A stretch of 64,000 nt of DNA from Lepraria neglecta (lineage: Eukaryota > Ascomycota > Lecanoromycetes > Lecanorales > Stereocaulaceae), in assembly GCA_033220425.1 (NCBI GenBank), contig CM065648.1, positions 4,278,001 to 4,342,000 on the forward strand, read 5' to 3'. The stretch's first letter is position 1; the number at the start of each line of letters is the position of its first letter. Both the position numbers and the translations under genes were made by a program. The notes under the pieces were generated by a model that was not told the DNA's origin, searched no databases, and saw nothing but the letters and a program-made list of their open reading frames with translations. This document shows positions 23,079-34,200 of this stretch, piece by piece.

Positions 23079-24708
23079 GAATTTCAGAAGTATTCTGATG
23101 TCTGTATTTTGATTGTAGACTCCTACCGACTCCTTAAATGGTTCGAGAGTGTGGCTGTATCCATGACTCGAGCATGATGTAGGGCGTGAAATTCAGCCTC
23201 GGGATGCACATTGCTGTTCGCCGATGGCAGCCGTCTGGGTCTTTGCGCCTGATAACAGCATTGTATGTATGACCAATTTTGGTCTAACTGTTATACATCT
23301 AGCTATTTCCTACCAAACTACGAACGTATTTTGGGCTTGAAGAATGTACTCTACACTACTCAGTCAGGAGCGTGAAAAGCGATGGCCCCGCTTGCTGTGT
23401 TTTCTCCGAGAGTTGAGGCCTGGAGGATACGGTGGAAGGTCGGTAACACTCTGAGTAGTCTGTTAATTTGGCTGCATTAAAATAACTTCGACTTAAATGA
23501 ATGCTCACAGTAGGTCTGGATGTTAGTCACCGCCAGCAGCGAGAGAGAAGGTTATTTGGAGGCTTAGTATTGTCCCAGATTGACCAATCCGCCGCATCGC
23601 TGACTTTTCCAAACGTCTTTTCTACTCTTACTCTGTTTCATCAGCTTTGTCATTGTTCTAACGATATCTGGCCATTGAAATCCATTGACAGATCATTGCT
23701 ATGTCATCTCGAGCCTCGGAGTGATGATATTTGCTCCGTAGGTACGCGTCTAAGAATTTGGAACTTGTCTGGAGAAGAAGCATGACTTGCCAACAGCTTC
23801 ATCCGTGAGGTCTTCACAGGGAGTTTGGGCTTGCAACTTTAATGTTGCGGTCCATAAATGAATTGTCAATTGACGACCTAATTCTGTTCTTTCTGTTAAT
23901 TTTTGGATCCTAACTTGTATTGGTCACCGAGTTGACTCAGGGCAGTCCCTTTGGCAGTCCTCTTCCACTTGGTCAGATTTGGAACGTCTTAGTGAGGGGC
24001 ATTGGGCCGGCCTTTTATGACAATCTTGCGCTCAGGTTTTGGCGATACCATCGTATTTCGTCAAAGATTAAGTCTATCTTTTCGACGATCACTGGCTTAA
24101 GTTTTGATAATCTTGTTATATCTCGAACTATTGAACCTAAATCTTTGCTCGATTCAGGCTCTGCAACAGGCTAAAATATCTAATTTCTAGCTTGGTAGAC
24201 CCCTGGGAAAGGGCCCTATTTAAGGATTTTGAGCATGAAACTGAGCCAGAAGTTGAGTCCTTGAGTTCGAAACGGCTACGAAGGGGACTGCCCCGAGTCA
24301 ACGCGATTGGTCACCTTTTGCATGAGTACATGGATGTTTCAATGCATGCGCCAGCAGTGTAAAGTTGTCATAAGATAAGAGGTGATCACGCTTATGTGAG
24401 CTCTTGTCGCAAAATCCCAGCTGGTATCATGTTATGCGACACAAAGCCTGTGATATTTGCAATTGGACGTGCTCGATTATAAGTGACGGCGATGCGCTAT
24501 ATCTTGGACGCAGTCTTCATTGACTATTACTAAGTAGAACATCTTGAAACCTGTCAGGACAAGACTCTTATTCAGTCTGCTGGTAGTCATTATCATTCAA
24601 GTTACTCTACGCTTGATTCGTCGACGTTTATAATTTCTGGTTCAAAAACTCTCTACTTTCTAGGGCAACTCATCAAAAGATCTGCATGCGCATAACAGTT
24701 GTCAAACG
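23079..24708. other. Stretch without a convincing gene
   Basis: About 1.6 kb with only short, motif-free open frames (for example 23501-23785 and 23920-24174, plus strand). Some AT-rich segments are present. No transposon ends, tRNA or repeat array were seen. The last part is the promoter of the secreted-protein gene at 24709. Confidence 0.35.
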
Positions 24709-25424
24709 ATGGCGTATCGTCTCGCGGTCCTTTCCGTTCTACTCTACTTCTTCAGGTTCAGCTGGCCAGCTGCAATTCTCCCTGCGGCACCCAATAGCAA
24801 TACAACCCTTACGCTGCTTCAAACAGTCCATGAACTTCAATCTATGAATACTACCGGCAAACTAGATCCGCTTCACCTTAACACTTCATTTGGAAATACC
24901 ATGTCAGTCACATTCATCGGACCTATCATTTCAGTATTCATTAATCCACGCATTTCAGCAACATCACAAATGATGGGTTCACATACCGTATACCCAATAC
25001 GGGCTACGTTCTCTACCTCTTTGATTTCGGGAATGATCTACCACTAAGTGACCTCCAAACCGGTTACGAGGACATTATCGAATCCATTGGAGGTAAAGTT
25101 AGCGCAGGCGAAGGGGGTTCGGTTCCCTCAGTTGTTGCGTATGATGGCACCATTGTAGAGATATTCTACCGAGTGATTCAAAGCCCGCACGCATGCACTT
25201 ATAGAGACTTGCTACCTGTTTTCACTGCCCTCCGGTATATTACGGCCGATCAAAGTGGGCCCAGCACCCACATCGGGTTTTCTCGAGCGAGCAGGTACAG
25301 GCTCTATTGGCATCCGGATCCGCAACAGCTATCAGAGGCAATCGGTGGAGGGTTCATTGAAGGGATGCTACACCTCAACGACGTTAACGTTGAAGTCTCA
25401 TCTGATATTAATAGTTCAAGTTGA
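24709..25424 (+). CDS. Secreted protein of unknown function
   Basis: Exon 1 is 24709-24902, the intron is 24903-24958 (GTCAGT...TTTCAG), and exon 2 is 24959-25424, giving 219 residues. The N-terminus is a signal peptide (MAYRLAVLSVLLYFF...FSWPAA). The mature part reads DGFTYRIPNTGYVLYLFDFG, a conserved-looking core of a widespread fungal secreted-protein type whose role is unknown. It then runs to ITADQSGPSTHIGFSRA. After that point another frame (ERAGTGSIGIRIRN) looks at least as family-like as the annotated end, so the last 50 residues may reflect a missed intron or a frameshift. Confidence 0.55.
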
Positions 25425-26125
25425 GGCCTTTTTCGGTCTGCCTGCTATTGGAAGGGAAATCGCAGGCTGTAGATTATCCTTGATGGCTTTTGCGGCACAG
25501 AAGCTACCTGTATGAGTATGGCATCAGATCAACCGAGATCTTCAATCAACTCTCAAGCTCTGGTCATGTTCGTGTCAAGTCTACGATAGGACTCTGCAAT
25601 TTCTCCCTCCAGATTTCTCCTCAGGATTACAGTCCTTTCTCCCTCTTTATCGATCTTCAGGCAGCTATCTATGGTCTAGATACTCTCAGCACTAATGACG
25701 ACAAGCTGGTAAGGGACTAAGCGCCCAAGGATTATGAGGGACCAGTTTGAGATGTCTCGAGTGCGAAATAAGAAGTTGGAACAGGAAGACTTTTAGCAGC
25801 TTTTGCTTGGCAGAGGTCCTGGAATGCCATCAATTATTTCATTGACGAGTGGAAACAAAATTTGCCGGAATGCCAAAGCCTACAGCGCAGTTAGCGGCGC
25901 CATAGGTTTGTGTAAACAGTATACAAGACCTTTAGGCCTGCTCTTCAAGCATAGGGCCCCCCGGAACCCCCCCCAAAAGCCCCCCCGCTAACTTGCAGCC
26001 GCGCCAGCCCAAAAGCTTGGAGGCTTGGCATCACGTGCTAGCGCGTAAATTGCCATCTCCTCCATATCACTCATCTATCCCAACTCACCAAACCGCGCCC
26101 AGTAGATGAGCACCTGGATTCCACC
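25425..26125. other. Stretch without a convincing gene
   Basis: Contains the 3' flank of the secreted-protein gene, short frames without motifs, a C-rich run near 25960-25990 and the WSS1 promoter. Confidence 0.35.
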
Positions 26126-27646
26126 ATGCCTTTCGGCATCCAGCGCCTCAATGCTCCTCGCCCCCAACCCTCCTCACAAATCATCTTCATCAAGCCCCTC
26201 CCCGGCCCCACCTTAGCCTACGCCCAAGACTTTCTCGAACGCATCGCCGCGATATGCCACCCCCTAATGAAAGCCAACCACCTCTCCGTTATGAGTCTCG
26301 AAGAACACGAGCCCAATCCCGAGTTCATCGGCCGGAATTTCAATGCCGGAGAAATCATACAGCTGGTGCTTAAGGCGCCGTACAGTGGGCATTGGCTGAG
26401 CTTTAGGAGTGTTCAGATGGTTATGATGCATGAGTTGGCGCATTGCAAACAGATGAATCATAGTGGGGTATTCTGGAAGGTGAATAATCAGTTTAAGGGG
26501 GAATTGAGGGAGTTGTGGGCCAAGGATTACACGGGAGACGGGCTCTGGGGACGGGGGCAGACGTTGTTGAGTGGGGAGTATGATACTGGGAGGAGTATGG
26601 AGAATGATACATTGCCGACACACCTCTGTGGTGGTACTTTCAGAAGCTCGAGGCAGGGAAAGAGGAAGCGTGGTGCGGAAAAGCCCAAGGAGACGTATGC
26701 GGAGAGGCAGCAGAGGAGGATCAAGAAGAAGTTCGGCGTCAATGGTGTAACGTTGGGGGATGATGATGATACGAGGGTCAAATTGGAGAACGGGAAGAAG
26801 CCGAAAGGAAAGCCAAGAGTTGCCGGCAGCAAGAGAGGGAGAGAGCTTAGAGCTGCTGCTGCACTGGCGAGATTCGAGCAGGTGAAGGAGGAAGAACCGA
26901 AAGAGGAACCTCTGTTTAGCGACAGTGAGACTGGAAGTGAAGACGAGGGAACAGTGAACGAGGAGGCGTATGATCTTGATGGCTCAAGATTGAGAGACGG
27001 CAAAGGTCGTGGGATGATCAAGGTGTGCGAAGATGAGGACCAAGATGATGTCCATGTCAAACAAGAGATCCAAGAGCTACAGGAATTGAACGATACCGGT
27101 TCAACGACGCAACGCCGGGAGACCAACGAGGGACGAAGCAGGGATAGCAGTCACGCCACAGATCACGTTGGGGTACACAAGAGTCGAATCCCAGCATTAG
27201 AAAGCGAAACTCCTCAGCACTCAACACCAGATGACTCCCGAGCATCCGAGCGTCTTTTCAGGATGGAGGATATCCCGCTCTACGACCCAAGCAAGGACCC
27301 TTCAATCACCAAGGAAAAGAGCACAAATGCCAACCGACCAAAACCTCATTCATCGAACAGCTCAAGGAAAATTCCCACCTCAATCCTAACACCTCGCATT
27401 CTCGAACCCTCAAGTCCATCAGCTGAAACCTCCCAGGCCTCGGAACTGATCTGTCCGATCTGCTCAATGTCCAATGAGCCCGGCTCACATCTCTGCATCG
27501 CATGCTCCCACGTCCTAGACACCAGCAAAATCACCGAGTACTGGCGATGTCAAACTATCGCATGCAAAGAAAGCCAGTACATCAACGCAGCCGATTGCGG
27601 TCTGTGCGGCATTTGTGGGGCTCGGAAACCGGATGGCGAGTCATGA
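26126..27646 (+). CDS. WSS1: WSS1-like WLM metalloprotease (DNA-protein crosslink repair)
   Basis: Single exon of 506 residues. The N-terminal WLM domain (residues about 15-170) has the metalloprotease signature MMHELAHCKQMNHSGVFW, with zinc ligands His102, His106 and His112 and catalytic Glu103. WSS1/SPRTN proteases cut proteins covalently trapped on DNA and are tied to SUMO and Cdc48. A long charged middle with Lys-rich segments follows. Near the end are Cys pairs of RanBP2-type zinc fingers (CPICSMSNEPGSHLCIAC; CGLCGICG). The length fits the family in filamentous fungi. Start chosen because an ATG 20 bases upstream is out of frame. Confidence 0.88.
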   Translation: MPFGIQRLNAPRPQPSSQIIFIKPLPGPTLAYAQDFLERIAAICHPLMKANHLSVMSLEEHEPNPEFIGRNFNAGEIIQLVLKAPYSGHWLSFRSVQMVMMHELAHCKQMNHSGVFWKVNNQFKGELRELWAKDYTGDGLWGRGQTLLSGEYDTGRSMENDTLPTHLCGGTFRSSRQGKRKRGAEKPKETYAERQQRRIKKKFGVNGVTLGDDDDTRVKLENGKKPKGKPRVAGSKRGRELRAAAALARFEQVKEEEPKEEPLFSDSETGSEDEGTVNEEAYDLDGSRLRDGKGRGMIKVCEDEDQDDVHVKQEIQELQELNDTGSTTQRRETNEGRSRDSSHATDHVGVHKSRIPALESETPQHSTPDDSRASERLFRMEDIPLYDPSKDPSITKEKSTNANRPKPHSSNSSRKIPTSILTPRILEPSSPSAETSQASELICPICSMSNEPGSHLCIACSHVLDTSKITEYWRCQTIACKESQYINAADCGLCGICGARKPDGES

Positions 27647-27828
27647 AGCCTTACACCTAGCTTTTTGCATGGCTAACGGGCGTTTATGAGAATGATTGAT
27701 GACCTTGATGAAATGGTGCATGCAATCTGCTTTGTCCATATCAAGAGCTGAATGGACATCTTCCTCACCAAACAACAACCTAGCTAGCCACTTCCATAGC
27801 ATTCACAAACCCACCCAAAAATAAAAAT

Positions 27829-28287
27829 CTACCCCTCCTTCAAAAGCTCACACCACTCCATCCTATCAGGCTTCCTCCTCTCCTCTCCATTCTCATCCTC
27901 AAAGATACCCGCTCGTAAACGGCGATGCCGCCGCCTCGCTCCCTCACAATTAAGCCTCGTCGTAGGAACCCTCTTCTTCCCCTCCGCCTCCTCCACTGCC
28001 CCCCTAGCAAACCTCCTCGCAATAAGTACGTTCCAGACATCTCGATGAGTGCGCGCGAGATTGATATAGGGACATATGTCCAGGTGGAAAGTAGCTTTGC
28101 GGAGGTATTTTAGTTGGGTTTTCCAGAGAAGGTAGTCTTCGAGGAAATGGTCGGCGATTTGGAGGAGGATTTCGGGGGGAGGGTTATTAGTGTTGGTGTT
28201 GGGGTGGGCATTGTTGGTAGGGAATAAGTTGGTACTATTGGAGGTTTGTAATTTGTTATGTTGTTGGAGGAATGTGGGATGTTTCAT
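27829..28287 (-). CDS. Small F-box-like protein
   Basis: Single exon, 152 residues. A low-complexity Asn/Thr-rich start is followed by PPPEILLQIADHFLEDYLLW, a typical F-box-like opening (LPxEIxxxIxxxL). INLARTHRDVWNVLIARRFA comes next, resembling the end of the motif. The C-terminus is Arg-rich. Fungal genomes carry many such orphan F-box-like proteins that would link a target to SCF ubiquitin ligases; no target domain is present here. It could be a fragment of a longer ancestral gene. Confidence 0.5.
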   Translation of the reverse strand: MKHPTFLQQHNKLQTSNSTNLFPTNNAHPNTNTNNPPPEILLQIADHFLEDYLLWKTQLKYLRKATFHLDICPYINLARTHRDVWNVLIARRFARGAVEEAEGKKRVPTTRLNCEGARRRHRRLRAGIFEDENGEERRKPDRMEWCELLKEG

Positions 28288-28860
28288 GTGAGGCGCTTTG
28301 GCGCCTTATGCGCTTATCGATAAGGTTTTGTGTCACGAGGCTGAATGTTTTTATTTCTGGTAAAGAAAATAGAGTGATTTGAATGATTAGCGAGTGTCAA
28401 AATCGAACAGATCGGTCGAAATTGTTGAGCTAGGCTTCCATTAACTTTTCATCCCGTCATGTCTTACTAGGCATCGAATAACATTACAACATTGAACAGT
28501 GGTCTTATAAACTCTTGGCAGATGCTATCGATTCCATTAAGTAGTCTTAAGTTGTATGTTGCTATTGAGAGCTTCAGTGCAAAGCAGCTCTCATTCTGTC
28601 CAAGATCGAATGGCTACCAGTATCACAGAAAGCGTAACATTCCTCCGTTTCCTCATGGCCATCTTCTCCCTTTGCTTCTCCCATCTCCTCGATGATCCCC
28701 GGCTTCTATCCTGATTCCCCCCCGCTTCTTGTGTCTTTCGAACCTCGCTGGAGTGGAGATCTTGAGTCGCTGTAAACTTTGTGCTGGGATCTTTGCCCAC
28801 CAATCTTCATAAAGACTAATCTGACCAACATCATAACAAAACCCCATCCATAGTTTGCTC
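28288..28860. other. Intergenic
   Basis: No gene, repeat array or RNA recognised. Short frames only. Confidence 0.35.
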
Positions 28861-30320
28861 CTAAACCATCTCATAATCCGTGCCCTGTGTCCCCAACCCA
28901 TCTTGAATTCCCCGCCACCTCTTCGTCAAACCCGGCCACCCATACCTCAAGGCATGTGACAACTCATCATTCGCCTCCTCGCTCCCGAGGACATACTTAA
29001 TGTGCGGCGGCGCCGTCTTCCCAATCGTCGTGATCGGATCATCCACCAATATCCGCACAGGAATCGATTTCGATACCCGACCGCTCAATGATGCGCCCCA
29101 GAGCAATTTCAATGTCTCTGGTCGCACTCCAGCTAGGAGCGCAGTAATGCCGAAACCGTTATCGATTGGTGTCTGGTAGAAGAAGCGGGCTGCGAGGTAG
29201 GCTGTTATTGTTAGGGCTGATTGGATGGCGAGAATGAGGTACAGGAGCCAAGAGGTGTTCATTATTTGTTTTGTGGAAACGATGACGTCCTCGACGTGGT
29301 AGTGAAATTCTGTTCTGTCGAAGTTTCCTGGGCTTACGATTGTGATATCCTTGTCAGGATCCCAGGAGTAATAGCCAGCGTTCGCCAGCAGACGTGACCA
29401 ATACATTCCCACTACTACCGTGGTGAAAGTTGACACAAACCATTGTGGCTAATTGCGTTGTACGAATGGGCCGAGGTATTCAGATAGGATTGGCATGTAG
29501 TAGTTCGAGAATGCAAGGGTGTTGTTGGTGATGAGAAGCTGGCTGCTGTTAGGCAGAGGCGGATAATTACAAGACCCGCCCACAAGTTGGACGGAATCAT
29601 TAATGACTTGCCAAGTACCATTGCAGAGTTCTCGGCGTGTCAAATTCCAGCCCCTCACTACCCCATTGAGTAAGACCAAGCTTCGAAGTATAGTCAACTG
29701 CTACGATATGGCCACTTCAGCACAAGTCATCTTGTCTCTAGGCATTGGACGGTCTGCAGCGCCGGCCATGAAGTATATGGAGCCTTACAGGTACATCACG
29801 CCAACACGGCTGATTGGGAGACACGGCCCGGATAGGGTGAGCAATGGAACCGACTTGTGCAACAACCCTTGCTATGGTTCTGGAGTCAACCCTCCCAAAA
29901 TGCTTTGCGCCATCAACGAGCACAACTCGTTCATATTTCGGAAACCACATGTTCTTGACCCTCGTCTTGAATGGGGAAGAGCGAGAGTTCGACGCATGTG
30001 TCGGACCATAGATGGGCAAGCTTTCTTTGGTGGAATATGTCGACAAGGCAATTGAGAAAGGGACCGAAAACAAACCATACGCACACTTGAAAACCTGAGG
30101 TCCAGGCACGGTCTGGGTTATCGAGTCTGGCTCAGGGGTTATAAGTCTCAAGACCCCAGTACCTTTCGTCAAGCTCGTAGTGATGGCTGATCCGAAAACT
30201 CCACTCAGGGACCTTAACCTGCTCCAGAGGATGCAGCGCCGATTTCAGCCCTTGGGCGACCTTCGCGATGTCGTGGTAAATGCAACCACAAACGCCGTGA
30301 TCGCGACGTACACTTTCTTG
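28861..30320 (-). pseudogene. Relic of a large fungal membrane protein
   Basis: From right to left, pieces read in one direction as a plausible multi-pass protein: KVYVAITAFVVAFTT, then DIAKVAQGLKSALHPLEQVK, HYELDERYWGLETYNP, VCVWFVFGPFLNCLVDIF, LVLLNGVVRGWNLTRRELC, NNTLAFSNYYMPILSEYLGP, QWFVSTFTTVVVGMYWSRLL, MNTSWLLYLILAIQSALTI and a polar tail ending TQGTDYEMV. Glycosylation-like NGT and NDS sites fit the outside loop. At least three in-frame stops interrupt it (one between FVQRN and PQWFV near 29450), plus frame changes upstream. I recognise the layout as a recurring fungal transmembrane protein but cannot name the family. The C-terminal 191 codons alone are open and might still be expressed. 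Confidence 0.5.
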
Positions 30321-31238
30321 TCACCGTGGAGTCGCAATTCAAGAGCGATTCGTTGCTAGTGAGCTATCGGAAGCTCATCAGAGATGGAGTCTTAACGGAA
30401 CAGCTGCCTATGGATATGACGACACATCTTGAAGACGCCCTAAAATTGCCGGATATAGACGTCCTCCTTGGCGGGACTATGTCCCTTTATGTCGGAGTAC
30501 GAGTATCAAAACCCTTCATTGTTATCCAATGCTGACCAATTCTCTAGGCTCGTCCCAGTGGTGAGCCTTGGTGGATGGGCTACAGTGTTGAGGTCTCGAA
30601 CGGGGTGAGTCTCCTCAACAACCTATGTTCCCACTGCTTCGCCTCTTACATGAATACCCAGGGCTGGCTATTACTCAAGGCCGAGGTGATCAAGGAGACG
30701 ATTACGGATGGACCAGCGAAAGGTATAAGGAAAGGTGCCATAAAGCTTGATTTCCTAGCCCGAAAAGAAGGCACGCACGACATTATGGTTTCTTTGTATG
30801 GTCCGAACCTCGACTCTGCCTCTGCAACCTACCATTAGCTTGTCGGTGCTCAACCAGATAACGACGCGGACGAAGACTAGGCCCGATAAGGACGGCAGAT
30901 GTGATAGGGAGCCGCCGAAGAGAAGAGTTAGACACAAATGAAACATCTCGGGGAAAGGAGGTGCAGATGGGTGCGCAATGCAACCTTTGGGGGTGTCTCT
31001 CATCTTTGCTGATTCAAGTCTTCTCATTGTACTAAAATCCAGCTCGTGAGCTGAACGCTACTTACACTTTTGCTAACTGCGTTCGCGAGCATCTCGTTCC
31101 CAGTGTGCATCAAGCTCGCCGATTCCCATAATTAGACATCACCAGAAAAGTTTTGTACGACAACCAAAGGATACAATAAGGAAGATAACTCAATTTTCCA
31201 ACTTTCCACCGTCCCCAACCTTATCCCTTGTAGAATAC
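30321..31238. other. Stretch with doubtful coding traces
   Basis: Plus-strand frames at 30326-30535 and 30575-30838 read somewhat like protein (for example AIKLDFLARKEGTHDIMVSL), but they lack a start, clean splice sites and a recognised partner domain. On the minus strand, upstream parts of the membrane-protein relic may lie here. Nothing is firm. Confidence 0.25.
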
Positions 31239-34200
31239 TTACACATCATCCTCCTTTCCAGCACTAACCATATCAACATGCGCCCTAACCCTCGGATAAA
31301 CATCCATTTCACTCTCAACCCCAATCCAGCAATCCAAGTGCCCCTTCCCCTGGAAGACAGCCCTCTCATAATCATCCTCACGAAAAGCATCACGCAAAGC
31401 ATTGTACGACATATCAGTCGACTCGGGGGTATAGACCGCATTCTCTGAGCCAGAAAATAGGAAGATGGGGATGCCCCTGAGGCGAGATAAGTTTTCTTTG
31501 GTGACTAGATCCCTGCCTGCGTTGTCGTGGACGCGGCCTGTGACACCCATGCCTATTAGGTGCTCGAGGGAAGGCATTGAGACTCCACCGAGGAAGCGGG
31601 CGAGGTTGGCGTGGGTGGATTGGTTGAGTTTGCCATGGCTCCACAGTCTGATAGATAGATCACTACTTAGCAAAACAAACTGAGCTCATAGCATAGATTT
31701 GGAGTGCCTACCTTCCAAACACCAATTCACTCCGATGGCAGACAACAGAATTGCAGAGCTCCTTTACCCCACCAACGGGGTAGAACCTCAATGCCTGATT
31801 TAGAAGCCCCTGAACAAACCTATCGTTATGGCTAGAAGTGCACGAGAACCATGAGCCTACAATAGTGTTGTATATCTTTGGGATGGATACTGGCAATTTC
31901 GCTTTAAGCATGTTGGCCGTGGCGAATTTGGGATGCGCAAAGACATTGGATGCCGTGATTCCTGCGATCCAAGATGCAGGGATGGTGCCGTCTAGCAAGG
32001 CCATTGAAAGGGCCATTGAGCCTTCACCGTGAGCTATGACGTAAATCTTGTCGTTGGAATTTTGGAGCTGGCGGATCTCTTCCAATCCTGCTTTGAGATC
32101 GAGTCTGGCGTCAAAGGTGGTGTAACCTTTTTCGGCCACTATTGTCTTTCCGGTTCGGGGAGTGATGACGAAAACTTCGTGACCTGCTCCAGTAAAATAT
32201 TCCACGGCATTACGACGGATTGTGGGCAAGGCAAAGATCTGGTGATCGACTGCTAGGCCTGGGACGAAGAAGACCCTCACTTTTGCCGGTTGCGGACCTG
32301 TCACTGGAGTCCACATCCGTAGCGTAGAGTGTACCCCATCAGAAGCAGTGATCTGTATTGTTTGTGCTGGCGGCATTTTGTCAGCGATATAGCCAGAGTA
32401 CGAGTTCGAGGGCCACTGAAGAGGGTTGAGAGGTCCGAGGAAGCTCTTGGCTATTTGCTTGGCAATGAACGACAGGAATTGGCCGTTCGATTTTATCCTT
32501 GCAAAGAGGCTCTGTCCAGTGGAAGTCAATGTCAAAGCCTCAGCACCGAAGGCAGCTGGAGTCGTGTGAAGCATACCACGAGCGACTCTGCCCCCATTGG
32601 AATCAGTGAGGGTGACATAAATTGTCGAAGCAGCCTTCCACACTGCCCATGGAGAGAAGGCTGCGGAAGAATTGACAATCTTGTATCCGTTGAAGTGGAT
32701 TACTTCGCCACTCGTACTCACCATGTCGAAGTCGTAAGTCAGGTTTGTAGTATCCGGGCTCCTGAAGTCTTGATTGAACAATTGGAGACCACCTCGGAGG
32801 ACCATGAAGGGATCTCTACTCAACGCGCGACAAGTAAAGGTTCCGGTTAGAAGCGCCGGGTGGCCATTGCGAGAGATCACTTCTCATGTCAGTTTGGAGA
32901 GACCTACAACATATGTGTTTTCAAGTACTACTCACAGGTGTCAGTATCCCACACTTGTGCACTCAGATAGAAACGAGCAGCATCCCCAGAATCATAGCCA
33001 GCTCTTGCTGCAATGTTGAAATCATCAATATCATCACCAGTGTAAAGGTTGCCTTCCATGACCTCCGTGAATTCGATGCCGCTAGTCGTATCGTTTTTAG
33101 CGTTCTTGAAGAGCGTGCGAGCACCTTTTAGGCTCTCGTCTGTGAGCGAGGTTGGATGCGGGTGGGCCGGATGTCCAGAGAGATTAAGAACACCTACCAA
33201 GAGGGTTAGAAGTCAATAATGAGCCACTGAAGGAATAATAGACTTACCGTTCCTGGTGTTGTAATCTATCTGAATGCCGTTCTCCTTTGAAACTTCCTCA
33301 ACGGATCTTTCAGCCAAAGCAGTGATGGTAGCAAAAGGATTCGTTCCTAGCGCCAGTGGTACCACGCTGCCGTCAGTCATCACTATGCCTTTGTGGCATT
33401 CAAATCCAAAGCCTTTCAGCAATTGTCCCTTGTGATTAGTGGCTCCCAGAGTTCCAGACCCGTCGCTGCTCATGTTCGCACCCCCAATTGCATGGACGGT
33501 GATCTATAGCAGAGTAAGCCACAATTGCCATCACTGTAGACTCTAACTGCTGATGAGAAACATACCTCATCCTGTCCTAATAATTCATAGAAAGGGCTGT
33601 TGATGAAGGTACCTCCAATTTTATTTGTCGCCTCTGCAAGGATTCCATTCAACTTTTGAACGTGGTCGCTGCGTCCAACGCCCAAAAATTGTAGATGAGG
33701 CTTGCCGTCCTTCAATGTCAAAATTGCCTGGTTATCATCGTGACTCATGATGAGATAGATTTGGGTCCTCTCTACGCTCCCGCTTTGTATATATGGTCCC
33801 AGAAGACGACTTTTGAAACGGGATAGTAGGTGGTGTAGTCGTTCCTGGATACCATAGTTTTGGGGATCAACCTTGCCGGGAATGGATTGCAGCATGGATT
33901 GGAAAACTGGAGCGAGACTCCCTGGTATCGCCCCTTCCTCGATGACGAACCCGTCAAGAAAATTTTCCTGATCACGACAGTCAATCACTCCAGTAATCGT
34001 GGGCCCGATTGGTAACTCTGGCGCTGGAACAGCCCTTCCAATAGCATTGACTTCAAGATCCGTATTGTACCTATCACATGCCTAAGTCAGTCATACGGCA
34101 GTAAAGACTATTTCAGAGAGCTATAAACGCACCCAAACGCGAGTATGTCACCGTTGCCGCTCATGCCAGTTCCTACGCGTTCGCTCACTTTAAGACCGAC

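Noticed and set aside
26527-27126. 199-codon minus-strand frame opposite WSS1
   Set aside because: Ser-rich antisense of the Glu/Lys-rich middle of WSS1; codon bias explains the open frame.
30183-30838. Possible plus-strand gene resembling the end of a Sec63-type domain
   Set aside because: Only a loose resemblance (AIKLDFLARKEGTHDIMVSL). Splice sites and start are poor, and the left part is better explained as antisense to the membrane-protein relic.
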